64,000 nucleotides of DNA, from the NCBI GenBank assembly GCA_000419545.1, contig ATTF01000001.1, positions 28,663 to 92,662 on the forward strand, read 5' to 3'. Under the pieces are notes generated by a model. That model saw nothing but the letters and a program-made list of their open reading frames with translations. It did no database searches and was not told the origin of the DNA. Positions 8,704-16,701 of the stretch are shown here, piece after piece (the stretch's first letter is position 1; every line of letters begins with the position of its first letter). The position numbers and the translations under genes are program-made. Origin of the DNA: Candidatus Pelagibacter ubique HIMB058. GTDB lineage: Bacteria > Pseudomonadota > Alphaproteobacteria > Pelagibacterales > Pelagibacteraceae.

Positions 8704-9690
8704 ATGGCTGATTCTGATAATTTCAAAGACATATTTGCTGCGATTGATGAAATCAATTTACCTAAGGAAAAGAAAAAAAAGAAGTTAGAAGAAAGTAAAA
8801 GTATAGACCAAGAAAAAGTTTCAAAGCCAAAATCTCCAAATAAAAATGAAACTGTACCATTAAGCACTGAACAATTAATCCAGCAAGCAGAGAAACAATT
8901 AAATCCAGGTTTAAAAGTTAAAAATGTTTCTTCCGAGAAGCCGAAGAGAAAAACTAAAGAAGCTCAAAAAGAGATAATGCAAATCCTTGGGGATCTTGTA
9001 GATGAGAAAACAAAAAATTTAATTGAAGAAGAACTTGAATACAGTTCTTTTGAAAAACAGTTTAATTACATTAATTTTATGGAACTGAAGAATAAAATTA
9101 AGAAAGTAAGATCAATTGGATATTTGCTACAAGCTAAAAACTCTAAGCTTGAAGCAAAAATGAAAGATCTAGCTCTTACACTTGTAAATTACAAAGATAA
9201 CAAAAACCAAGCTTTTAAAATTATTGGTAACCAAGTGAACCAGCATAAAGATAGTTTTTTAAAATTAAAAGATTACTCTATAAAATTAAGATCTCTTGGA
9301 AGAAAATTAGATGCAAAAAATAAGTTTTTAGAAAAAGAATTATCAGATTTGAAATTTCAATTTGCTGTTGCCAGTAATGAAAATCAAAAACAATTGAAAG
9401 ATGTAAATATAAAAGTTGAGGTTCTTTCAGAAGAAAGAGAGAAACTAAGAGGTACTGCTGAATTTTATAAAGAGGCTCAAGAAAAACTTGTTATTGAAAA
9501 TAATGGAAACAAGAGAAGAATTGACAATCTTTGGACTAAAATAAATTCTTATGAAGCCGAGAGAAATGAGCTCATTGATGCTACAGGTAAATTACAAGGT
9601 GTTTTGAATAAATTTACTAATATTCATAAGCTTACATCTTTAGAAAAGCAATCTACTGCGTTAAAAAAAGAGCCTGACGAAATCAAATAA
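8704..9690 (+). CDS. Coiled-coil protein of unknown function upstream of the MoxR operon
   Basis: 328 residues, not recognised as any named family. The first ~90 residues are charged and low in complexity (Lys/Glu/Ser-rich, with a KEKKKKK run). Residues from about 95 to 310 are Leu/Lys/Glu-rich with heptad-like spacing, indicating long coiled coils. There is no signal peptide or transmembrane helix, so it is probably cytoplasmic. It ends 19 bp before moxR on the same strand, so it is likely co-transcribed with the MoxR-DUF58-transglutaminase genes. An assembly or scaffolding role beside that module would be a guess. Confidence 0.6.
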   Translation: MADSDNFKDIFAAIDEINLPKEKKKKKLEESKSIDQEKVSKPKSPNKNETVPLSTEQLIQQAEKQLNPGLKVKNVSSEKPKRKTKEAQKEIMQILGDLVDEKTKNLIEEELEYSSFEKQFNYINFMELKNKIKKVRSIGYLLQAKNSKLEAKMKDLALTLVNYKDNKNQAFKIIGNQVNQHKDSFLKLKDYSIKLRSLGRKLDAKNKFLEKELSDLKFQFAVASNENQKQLKDVNIKVEVLSEEREKLRGTAEFYKEAQEKLVIENNGNKRRIDNLWTKINSYEAERNELIDATGKLQGVLNKFTNIHKLTSLEKQSTALKKEPDEIK

Positions 9691-9709
9691 ATAAATTATA
9701 GAGTGTTAT

Positions 9710-10588
9710 ATGATTGATAACTTAATCAATAGCATCTCAAAAGTAGTTATAGGAAATAAAGACAAGATCAAACTTGTTTTAGCTTCAATTATTTCTGAAG
9801 GGAGCATCCTTATAGAAGATTATCCAGGCACAGGTAAAACGACTTTAGCAAAAGCAATAACTGAAAGTTTAAAATTAGATTTTAGAAGAGTTCAATTCAC
9901 TTCTGATTTATTACCAAGTGATATTTTAGGTTTTAATATGTACAAAGGGACAAAGCCATTTTTTCAAAAAGGTCCTATCTTTACTAATATTGTACTAGCG
10001 GATGAGCTAAATAGAGGAAGTCCAAAATCACAAAGTGCATTTATGGAAGCTATGGAAGAAAAGAGTGTCACAATTGATGGAAAAACATATGACCTCCCTA
10101 CTCCATTTTTTGTCATCGCAACTCAAAATCCGATGGACACTGCGGGAACTAGTTTATTACCAGACTCTCAATTAGATCGGTTCATGGTCTCTTTTTCTTT
10201 AAGTGATTTAGATGATGATAACAAAATTAAAATGTTAAAAAATAAAGAGAAAATTTCAAAATCTACTCAAAAACTAAGCCTTAAAAAATTAAAAGAAACT
10301 AAAGAAAAAGTTCATGTTGCGGATACGATATATAATTATCTAATTGAAATTGAAAAAAAGACAAAAGAACTTAATCAAAATATTCACCTTTCTGCTAGAT
10401 GTTTAAAACAAATAATCGATTTATCTAAAGGTTGGGCTGTAATTAATGAAAAAGACTATGTAACTCACCAAGATGTAAAAGATTTACTTCCATATGTTTT
10501 ACGACACAGAATTAATTTTTTAAAACCTGAAGAGAAAATTGAGTTCATTAATTCCGAAATTTTAAGCAAAATAGAAATTGAAAAATGA
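9710..10588 (+). CDS. MoxR-family AAA+ ATPase
   Basis: 292 residues. Walker A is PGTGKTT (around 39-45), Walker B ends in LADE (D98, E99) followed by LNR, and sensor 1 lies in IATQNP. Together these define the MoxR branch of AAA+ proteins. The C-terminal lid contains the family's SARC-like segment (HLSARCLKQ). MoxR proteins are thought to act as chaperone-like ATPases on partners encoded next to them, usually DUF58 and transglutaminase or VWA proteins, which is exactly the arrangement here. The stop overlaps the DUF58 start as ATGA. The client is unknown. Confidence 0.92.
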   Translation: MIDNLINSISKVVIGNKDKIKLVLASIISEGSILIEDYPGTGKTTLAKAITESLKLDFRRVQFTSDLLPSDILGFNMYKGTKPFFQKGPIFTNIVLADELNRGSPKSQSAFMEAMEEKSVTIDGKTYDLPTPFFVIATQNPMDTAGTSLLPDSQLDRFMVSFSLSDLDDDNKIKMLKNKEKISKSTQKLSLKKLKETKEKVHVADTIYNYLIEIEKKTKELNQNIHLSARCLKQIIDLSKGWAVINEKDYVTHQDVKDLLPYVLRHRINFLKPEEKIEFINSEILSKIEIEK

Positions 10589-11469
10589 GTTTTGCTTTAA
10601 ACTCTTTATTTAAAAACGAAAAAATCTATATTTATCCAAATCTTAAAGGCGTTTACTTAGGTTTATTTGTTAGCTTTTGTTTTCTAGCAGCTGTGTTTTA
10701 TCAAACTAACTTCGCATTAGTTTTGTCTATAGTTATTTTTTTTGTTTTCTTTATTTCAATTTTAATTTCCCATCAAAATATTAGAAACATTGAGAACGTA
10801 GAAATAGAAGAATACATTGAAGAGGGAAAATCTTCTTATATTTCAATTAATTTTAAAAATATTAAAAATGAGAAAAAAATAAACCTAGATATAGAATTAG
10901 ATAGTCAAGAGATCGGAAACTTTAATTTTTTAAAAACATTGAATGAAATAAAAGTTAAGAAAGTTTTTAATGATAGAGGTATAAAACAAATATCTAATCT
11001 TGTTATTAAATCTGATTTTCCATTTGGGGTAATAAAAACTAAAAGATCAATTGAAATTAAAAACAAAATATTTGTCTATCCTAAGCCTATTCGACCATCT
11101 GAAAACTTATTCATTAATCAAAATATACTTGATCGATTAAATAAAGATAATGAGTTTGATAATATTGATGAATTTAGACCAGGAGATAACTTATCTAAAG
11201 TAGCCTGGAAAAAAACTATTGCGCAAAATAAATTTTACGTAAAAAAGTTTAAAACTTACAAAAAAGAAGAGAAAATCATTATAGATCTAAATCAAAATTA
11301 TCACTATGACTTTGAAAAAATTCTAAACTTCTCCTCTTATTTAGTTTTGAATGCCAAACAAAATAATGTTGGTTTAATTTTAAAACATAAAAATAAAGAA
11401 TTTGTTTTAACTAATACAAAAACATCATTAAATGAAATTTTAAAATACCTTAGCTATGCTTCTCAATAA
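10585..11469 (+). CDS. DUF58-domain membrane-associated protein
   Basis: 294 residues. Two closely spaced hydrophobic helices lie near the N-terminus (about 24-60), followed by a beta-rich region. The diagnostic DUF58 block is E-F-R-P-G-D-N-L-S-K-V-A-W-K-K-T, with K-F-Y-V-K-K-F following. DUF58 proteins resemble integrin A domains and always accompany MoxR ATPases. It overlaps moxR by 4 bp and the transglutaminase gene by 14 bp, implying coupled synthesis of all three. The N-terminal helices anchor it in the inner membrane with the conserved domain on the cytoplasmic side (inferred). Function within the module is not established. Confidence 0.88.
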   Translation: MSFALNSLFKNEKIYIYPNLKGVYLGLFVSFCFLAAVFYQTNFALVLSIVIFFVFFISILISHQNIRNIENVEIEEYIEEGKSSYISINFKNIKNEKKINLDIELDSQEIGNFNFLKTLNEIKVKKVFNDRGIKQISNLVIKSDFPFGVIKTKRSIEIKNKIFVYPKPIRPSENLFINQNILDRLNKDNEFDNIDEFRPGDNLSKVAWKKTIAQNKFYVKKFKTYKKEEKIIIDLNQNYHYDFEKILNFSSYLVLNAKQNNVGLILKHKNKEFVLTNTKTSLNEILKYLSYASQ

Positions 11470-13306
11470 TAAAAAGTTTTTTGATTTAACCCATATTATT
11501 TTTACCTTAAGCCTTTTTTTGGTTTCAAGAAACTTACCTGATTTAAATATATTTTTTTGGATTATTCTCTACGTATTTGCATTAGTTCTTTATGTAAAAG
11601 ACTTAAAGGTAAATTTTATTATTTTATTTTTATTGCTTTGTGCATCTCTTTTTATTCAATTGTATTTTTTTGAGTTTGTCCTAGCTAAAGAGTTTTTTGT
11701 AAAAGTTATAGGAATTTTATTAATTTTTAGGTTTTTAAATATTAAAACAAAAAGTCATCTTTTTAGTTTTAATGTAATTTGTCTTTTTATTTGTGTTCTA
11801 AATTTAACTGAAAGCCAGGATTTAATTAACTCTTTGCTATCAACAGTTTTATTAATTTTAACCATTTCTAATTTTTATCTATCAAATCAAACTACATTAA
11901 TTGAAATGGATTTAAAAAATATGATTAAATATCTTGGTTTTGGATTAGGATTAATTCCGGTAATAGCTATTTTTTATTTAATTATCCCAAGAACGGACAT
12001 AACCCTTAATCTATTTAATACGTCTAAAAATAATTTAGGTATTCCAGATAGTATTAACCTTGGAAGCTTTGAGCAGATATCTGAGTCTGATGAAAAACTA
12101 TTTGTTTTGATTAATGATAATTTCAAAAAGAATGAGCTTTATTTTAGAGTAAAAGTTTTTGATCAAATTGATAACAAAAAATCTTGGAGACCTTCTTCTG
12201 GTTATTATTTAATAAGAAAGTTTCCAAATTCTATCCAAACATTAAATTTCACGCCTCAAAATAGGATGTATAACTTAATAATTGAAAATTATAAGAATAG
12301 TTGGCTTCCCGTTCTAAAAAACACAACAATAGTCAGTGACCCACAGGATTATTCTTTTAGTATATTTAATCAAACTTACAGATCTAAAAAAGAAATTGAG
12401 AGCAAAAAGTTAATTCAGCTTAGAAAATATACAATTAACATGGAGTTAAACGATGGGCTTCGTCAATATTATTTGGATCTACCTAATTCTATTTCTTCTG
12501 AATTGAGGAAATGGGCAGATACTAATAAAAAAGGTAAAACAGATACTCAATATTTAAAACATATCTTAAATACATTTAATAAAGATGATTACTATTATTC
12601 TTTAAAGCCACCGATTAGTGAAAATATTAATGATTATTCTGACTTCTTTTTTAAAATAAAAGAGGGTTACTGTGAACATTACGCTGGAACATTTGTAATT
12701 TTAGCAAGATTAGCTGGCATTCCAGCAAGAATAGTCACAGGTTATCTTGGGGGTGAGTTAAATAGCGTTGGTGATTTCTATGAATTTAAACAGCAAGATG
12801 CTCATGCTTGGGTTGAGGTTTGGGATGGAGGTAAATGGATTGAGTATGATCCTACTTTAGCTATTCCACCAAACAAAGTAAAAACTACTCTTAATCAAAT
12901 CTTAAAAGAAAATTCGGAAGATAATTTCAGAATAGGTACAAGCTTATTTAAAGATTTTTCTAATTATATCAGCTATCTTGATTTTGTTTGGACAAAAAGT
13001 TTAATCAGTTACGATAAAAATAAACAAAAACAATTTATTCAAGATTTAAAATCATTAAAGATAAGTAAAAATATAATATTAATTTTTATACCTATTAGTT
13101 TATTTTTAATTATATTTTTTATATCAAAACTAACACCTAAAAATATTTATAAAATTAGATTTTACTTTGTTTTATTATTTTCAAAGAAAAAAGATAAAAT
13201 ACTTAACTCTGATACTTTAGATGAGGCTTTTAAAAAGCTTAAACCTGAGTCTCAACTTAAATATTTAGAATTTTTCAAAAAATACGAAAAAGTTCTATAT
13301 TCTTAA
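11456..13306 (+). CDS. TgpA-like membrane transglutaminase/cysteine peptidase-like protein
   Basis: 616 residues. The N-terminal third has about six hydrophobic helices (the TgpA/DUF3488 N-terminal region), then comes a large extracytoplasmic transglutaminase-core domain, and one more helix near residue 545. The catalytic triad is readable: C406 in EGYCEHYA, H450 in DAHAWVEVW and D465 in YDPT. This is the standard third member of MoxR-DUF58-TgpA clusters. Substrate and reaction (cross-linking or proteolysis in the periplasm) are unknown for most members. Its stop abuts, without a spacer, the stop of the convergent DM13 gene. Confidence 0.88.
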   Translation: MLLNNKKFFDLTHIIFTLSLFLVSRNLPDLNIFFWIILYVFALVLYVKDLKVNFIILFLLLCASLFIQLYFFEFVLAKEFFVKVIGILLIFRFLNIKTKSHLFSFNVICLFICVLNLTESQDLINSLLSTVLLILTISNFYLSNQTTLIEMDLKNMIKYLGFGLGLIPVIAIFYLIIPRTDITLNLFNTSKNNLGIPDSINLGSFEQISESDEKLFVLINDNFKKNELYFRVKVFDQIDNKKSWRPSSGYYLIRKFPNSIQTLNFTPQNRMYNLIIENYKNSWLPVLKNTTIVSDPQDYSFSIFNQTYRSKKEIESKKLIQLRKYTINMELNDGLRQYYLDLPNSISSELRKWADTNKKGKTDTQYLKHILNTFNKDDYYYSLKPPISENINDYSDFFFKIKEGYCEHYAGTFVILARLAGIPARIVTGYLGGELNSVGDFYEFKQQDAHAWVEVWDGGKWIEYDPTLAIPPNKVKTTLNQILKENSEDNFRIGTSLFKDFSNYISYLDFVWTKSLISYDKNKQKQFIQDLKSLKISKNIILIFIPISLFLIIFFISKLTPKNIYKIRFYFVLLFSKKKDKILNSDTLDEAFKKLKPESQLKYLEFFKKYEKVLYS

Positions 13307-13780
13307 TTACTTATATTTAGCAGAAGTTATAAACTCATTAAAACTTTCACACCAAACTATCAATGAATTATAATTTTCTAACGGTAGGTTAACTTTTGAA
13401 GATACAGTAAAATTAGTAAACGTTTTTACATCTCCGACATATAACGAGTCCATTTTAATTTTTAAAAACTCTTCTTCATTCTGAGCAAATGATTTTGTTA
13501 AATATAACCTGTAATCTGGTCCTGGGGCTAGTTTGCCTACAAAAGAAATTTTATCTTTTTCTAAAAACACTTCACCATCTCCATAATGAAGTAAATCAGA
13601 GCCATCTAAATCTCTAATAAATTCTGTTTTGTAAACAGCTTTATTGCTTTCGTTGATTATAAAATTTTTATCTGGAGCTTTTGGAGCAGTTAAAATGGGT
13701 AAAAGATAAATTCCTAATGCAAAACCAAATACTAATAAAAATGAATGAGAGACTATTAAAATAGCAACTCTTTTTTTCAT
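13307..13780 (-). CDS. Membrane-anchored DM13-domain protein
   Basis: 157 residues. An N-terminal hydrophobic anchor (about 7-30) is followed by a DM13 domain (about 50-157) with the family pattern G-x-G-x-x-x-F/L, PGPDYRLYL, a G-D-V-K-x-F-T strand and a terminal V-W-C-E-S-F-N-x-F motif carrying the single conserved cysteine. DM13 domains are proposed to take part in extracytoplasmic electron transfer. It lies 7 bp downstream of the FTR1 iron permease in one transcript behind Fur-like sites. A redox role in periplasmic iron handling is therefore a reasonable inference, by analogy with permease/oxidase pairs. The protein probably faces the periplasm. Confidence 0.78.
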   Translation of the reverse strand: MKKRVAILIVSHSFLLVFGFALGIYLLPILTAPKAPDKNFIINESNKAVYKTEFIRDLDGSDLLHYGDGEVFLEKDKISFVGKLAPGPDYRLYLTKSFAQNEEEFLKIKMDSLYVGDVKTFTNFTVSSKVNLPLENYNSLIVWCESFNEFITSAKYK

Positions 13781-13787
13781 TAAAGAT

Positions 13788-14426
13788 TTATGCTTGTAAA
13801 GCTTCTAAGCCTTCTTGAATTTCGTGAACACCTTCGAATGCAAAATAAATTGCAACAGCAAACAACATTAAACTAGAAACTCTGAAGAAAGTTCCAATTG
13901 GAATAATTTTTGTAATTCTTCCCATTCCAAAATAGATAATGATTAGTGCTAAAAGTCCACCTACCCCACCAATGATTGCTGGCACTGTATTGTAAACTCC
14001 TGTGCTGAATAATGCTGCGTAAAATAAAACTATTTCAAATCCTTCTCTTACAATTGCTAAAAACACTGTGAAAGATAATGCAAAAGTTTTTCCTGATGTA
14101 ATAGCTTCATCAACTTTATTTTCTAACTCTTTTTTCGCTGTATGACAGAAGAAAGCTACATAAGTTAACATTCCAGCTGCGATAAGCATCACACCACCTT
14201 CAAATAATTCTTCATGCGCCCCTGTTAAACCTACGATCTGTTTAAATCCTACTGCGATCAATAAAGAGACTAATACACCCGCTCCCATTCCCCAGAATAC
14301 TGCTGGTCTTTTGTGTCTTGCTTTAACCTTGTCTAAATACATAAAGACAAGCATAGCAATTAACATTGCTTCAAAACCTTCTCTTAAAAGAATGACGAAT
14401 GAGCTTATTAAAGGTGTTAATTCCAT
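13788..14426 (-). CDS. FTR1-family iron permease
   Basis: 212 residues with about six to seven transmembrane helices. It carries the two REGFE motifs (15-19 and 127-131) that define FTR1/EfeU permeases and bind iron in the translocation path. A third acidic patch lies in HEELFEGG. It is somewhat shorter than EfeU and has no fused periplasmic domain. It is the first gene of a two-gene operon with the DM13 protein. Two near-perfect Fur-box palindromes lie 19-61 bp upstream of the start, so derepression under iron limitation is expected. Known FTR1 systems need an oxidising partner; no EfeO/EfeB or multicopper oxidase is nearby. Confidence 0.9.
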   Translation of the reverse strand: MELTPLISSFVILLREGFEAMLIAMLVFMYLDKVKARHKRPAVFWGMGAGVLVSLLIAVGFKQIVGLTGAHEELFEGGVMLIAAGMLTYVAFFCHTAKKELENKVDEAITSGKTFALSFTVFLAIVREGFEIVLFYAALFSTGVYNTVPAIIGGVGGLLALIIIYFGMGRITKIIPIGTFFRVSSLMLFAVAIYFAFEGVHEIQEGLEALQA

Positions 14427-14444
14427 AATTTAAGGCTCTTTTAA

Positions 14445-14487
14445 TGATAATTATTCTCATTGTCAATGAAATTGATAATTATTATCA
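14445..14487 (-). promoter_or_regulatory. Tandem Fur-box-like operators upstream of FTR1
   Basis: TGATAATTATTATCA at 14473-14487 is a perfect 7-1-7 inverted repeat matching the minimal Fur recognition unit. TGATAATTATTCTCA at 14445-14459 is a second copy with one mismatch. Their centres are 28 bp apart, and both lie directly upstream of the FTR1 start. Alphaproteobacteria may read such sites with Fur, Mur or Irr; the sequence cannot say which. The sites also lie upstream of the divergent small ORF at 14566. Confidence 0.82.
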
Positions 14488-14565
14488 TTTTCAATAATGA
14501 CGCAGATATTGGCTTATTTTGCGACTAATAGTTGATTAAATACCTTAAAGTGAGTTATATGGCTC

Positions 14566-14781
14566 ATGCTTCAGATTAATCCAAAAAAGTTTAACGCTAT
14601 TAAAAACAAATCAATACCGAATCCTCTTCGACCAAAATTCAGAAACAAAGATCAAGCTAACATCTACTTTCTTTCAAAAAGAAAAGTTCAAGGTGAAAGA
14701 AAAGATCAATTTAAACAAAAATTTAGAATGATAGCGATCGCATCTATTATTCTTATTGGTGGATATTTTTTATCTAACTAA
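14566..14781 (+). CDS. Small single-helix membrane protein, unknown
   Basis: 71 residues. A basic hydrophilic N-terminal part (about 1-50; many Lys/Arg, including KFRNKDQA) is followed by one hydrophobic helix (about 54-70) ending LSN. By the positive-inside rule this is a C-tail-anchored inner-membrane protein with a cytoplasmic N-terminus. The family is not recognised. It is transcribed divergently from the FTR1 operon, so it may share the Fur-controlled region, but no link is proven. Its stop overlaps the convergent hydratase-like gene by 4 bp. No strong ribosome-binding site is visible, so coding status is likely but not certain. Confidence 0.5.
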   Translation: MLQINPKKFNAIKNKSIPNPLRPKFRNKDQANIYFLSKRKVQGERKDQFKQKFRMIAIASIILIGGYFLSN

Positions 14782-15551
14782 ATAATTTTAGCAGCTACAG
14801 AACCGAGCTTATCAATCTTAGCTTTATAAATTCCTTTACCTAAAATTGGCACAACGCCAACAGATGAACCAGTAAATACATAGAAGTTATCGCTATGTTT
14901 GACTTTATCTTTTTGAATTTTACTTAAAACAAATCTTAAAGAGTTCATAGGGTTTATATAAACTGTGTTTGTATTTCCTTTAACATGTTGATTGATTTTA
15001 GAGTTTGAAATACTAGTTTTTAAGTTTTTAACATTATTGTTTTTAAATTTTTTTTTGGCTCCCAATATAAATTTAACGTTACAACCAAAATCAGAGCATA
15101 AATCTCCAAATCCTTTCAAACCTTTTTTTCTTTGTCTGTATCCAACAACTTCAATACAGGGAGCAATATGAGATATAAACTTTTTAAAATTATTTTTATT
15201 TACTCTTTTTTTAAAATCAAAAAAACTTTTTTTTATTAGGTAACAAACTTCTACTTCTATACCTAAAACATACTTATTGACTTTTACACTCTTATTATTT
15301 TTTAATACGTTATGTTTGTATACAGGCGCATAAAAAGGTTCTTTCTCTTTTAATTTTTTTAATAATGGTATTCCAGTGCCTGCTGCTTTAAATCCTTGAA
15401 TAGGCTTTTTTACTTTGCTTTCACATAATTTCCTAAATTTTGTAGCTGAAATTAAATTTTTTGTACAATGTCTTGGTAGCGGTGCAATGACTTTATTTTG
15501 TAAAAAAGCTTTTGCTAATTTAGTTGCTAATTTATCTAATTCTTTGTTCAT
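14778..15551 (-). CDS. 2-keto-4-pentenoate hydratase-like (FAH superfamily) protein
   Basis: 257 residues with the MhpD/2-keto-4-pentenoate hydratase layout: a GFKAAGTG segment near residue 55, a metal-ligand-like G-I-E-V-E-V-C strand, C-I-E-V-V-G-Y-R, a degenerate version of the usual A-D-N-G block, and a C-terminal FYVFTGSSVGV segment. Family members hydrate 2-oxo-alkenoates or decarboxylate related acids using Mg2+; the substrate here is not predictable. Its ATG shares one base with the phosphofructokinase stop (TAATG), so it is translationally coupled to that gene, which is an unexpected partner. Sequence match is moderate and Lys-rich insertions are present. Confidence 0.65.
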   Translation of the reverse strand: MNKELDKLATKLAKAFLQNKVIAPLPRHCTKNLISATKFRKLCESKVKKPIQGFKAAGTGIPLLKKLKEKEPFYAPVYKHNVLKNNKSVKVNKYVLGIEVEVCYLIKKSFFDFKKRVNKNNFKKFISHIAPCIEVVGYRQRKKGLKGFGDLCSDFGCNVKFILGAKKKFKNNNVKNLKTSISNSKINQHVKGNTNTVYINPMNSLRFVLSKIQKDKVKHSDNFYVFTGSSVGVVPILGKGIYKAKIDKLGSVAAKII

Positions 15552-16639
15552 TATACTTCATCTCCTAAATAAATACCTAATGATAAAGCTGTTTCAACAA
15601 GAGAGTCTTTTCTTTCAACATTCTTATAAGTGCTTATCCCCTCATCTATAGGAACGTCTACTACTCTTCTATCTCTCCACGCTACCATACGATCAAATTT
15701 TTCCTGATTTAATAAATCTACTGCATAAACACCAAACGCACTAGCTAAAATTCTATCACTTGCTGTTGGCGGTGCTCCTCTTTGAACATGACCTAAGGCT
15801 GTTACTCTACATTCGGTTTCAGTTTTTTTCATAAGTTCTGATGCAATGTAATCTCCTATTCCACCTAATCTTTTTTCACCGTCCATGTATTTATGCATTA
15901 CTCTTGAGCCGTCTTCTTTTTTTACAGCTTCTGCTACTACAATAAGTGAATGTTGAACGTCATGTTTTTTCATTTCATTTAATTTTTTTATAATTCCATC
16001 AATTGAATATTTTATTTCCGGAATTAAAATAACATCTGCACCTCCAGCTATTCCTGCGTTTAATGCAATATGACCTGCGTCTCTTCCCATTACTTCTAAA
16101 ATCATTGCTCTTCTGTGACTTGCTGCTGTTGATTGAAGGTTATCTAAAGCTTGCGTTGCTACATCTACAGCGGTATGAAATCCAATAGAACTTTCTGTAG
16201 CTCCTACATCATTATCGATTGTCTTTGGTATTGCTACAATTTTCATATCACCTTCTTTTGCGAGTTTTTTTAAGATTTGCATGCTTCCATCTCCGCCTAT
16301 AATGATAAGACCATCAAGCTTCATCTGGTGGTAACCTTCGATTATTTCTTTTGATGTGTCGATGAATTTTCCGTCTTTAGTCGGGAATTTAAATGGGTTT
16401 CCTTTATTAGTAGATCCTAAAAAAGTACCGCCTTGTCTTAATAAATAGCCTTCGAAGGTTTTGTGAGTTAATTGAACTGCTGCTACAGGCCTTTGCATTA
16501 AACCAGCTGTTCCGTCCTTAATTCCGAAAACATCCATATTATATTTGTTTTTTGCTCTATAAAAAATAGATCTGATTGCAGCGTTCAATCCACCACAATC
16601 ACCGCCGCTGGTTAGTATTCCAATTTTTTTATTACTCAT
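15551..16639 (-). CDS. pfkA: 6-phosphofructokinase
   Basis: 362 residues with the full PFK fold. SGGDCGGLNAAI (11-22) forms the N-terminal phosphate loop, GGDGS is at 115-119, PKTIDND at 138-144 includes the catalytic Asp142, and MGRDAGHIAL forms part of the fructose-6-phosphate site. Gly118 is the residue seen in ATP-using enzymes, while Lys139 is the residue of the PPi-PFK clade. This Gly/Lys combination is known from ATP-dependent members of that clade, so ATP use is favoured but not certain. It commits fructose-6-phosphate to glycolysis in the cytoplasm. It is divergent from pyruvate kinase across 62 bp. PFK has been reported missing from many marine SAR11 genomes. Confidence 0.92.
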   Translation of the reverse strand: MSNKKIGILTSGGDCGGLNAAIRSIFYRAKNKYNMDVFGIKDGTAGLMQRPVAAVQLTHKTFEGYLLRQGGTFLGSTNKGNPFKFPTKDGKFIDTSKEIIEGYHQMKLDGLIIIGGDGSMQILKKLAKEGDMKIVAIPKTIDNDVGATESSIGFHTAVDVATQALDNLQSTAASHRRAMILEVMGRDAGHIALNAGIAGGADVILIPEIKYSIDGIIKKLNEMKKHDVQHSLIVVAEAVKKEDGSRVMHKYMDGEKRLGGIGDYIASELMKKTETECRVTALGHVQRGAPPTASDRILASAFGVYAVDLLNQEKFDRMVAWRDRRVVDVPIDEGISTYKNVERKDSLVETALSLGIYLGDEV

Positions 16640-16701
16640 AATAAATTAGTGTTAAATATTCTTTTTTGAGGCAAGTAATGTTATAACACAATAATTTCAT
16701 A

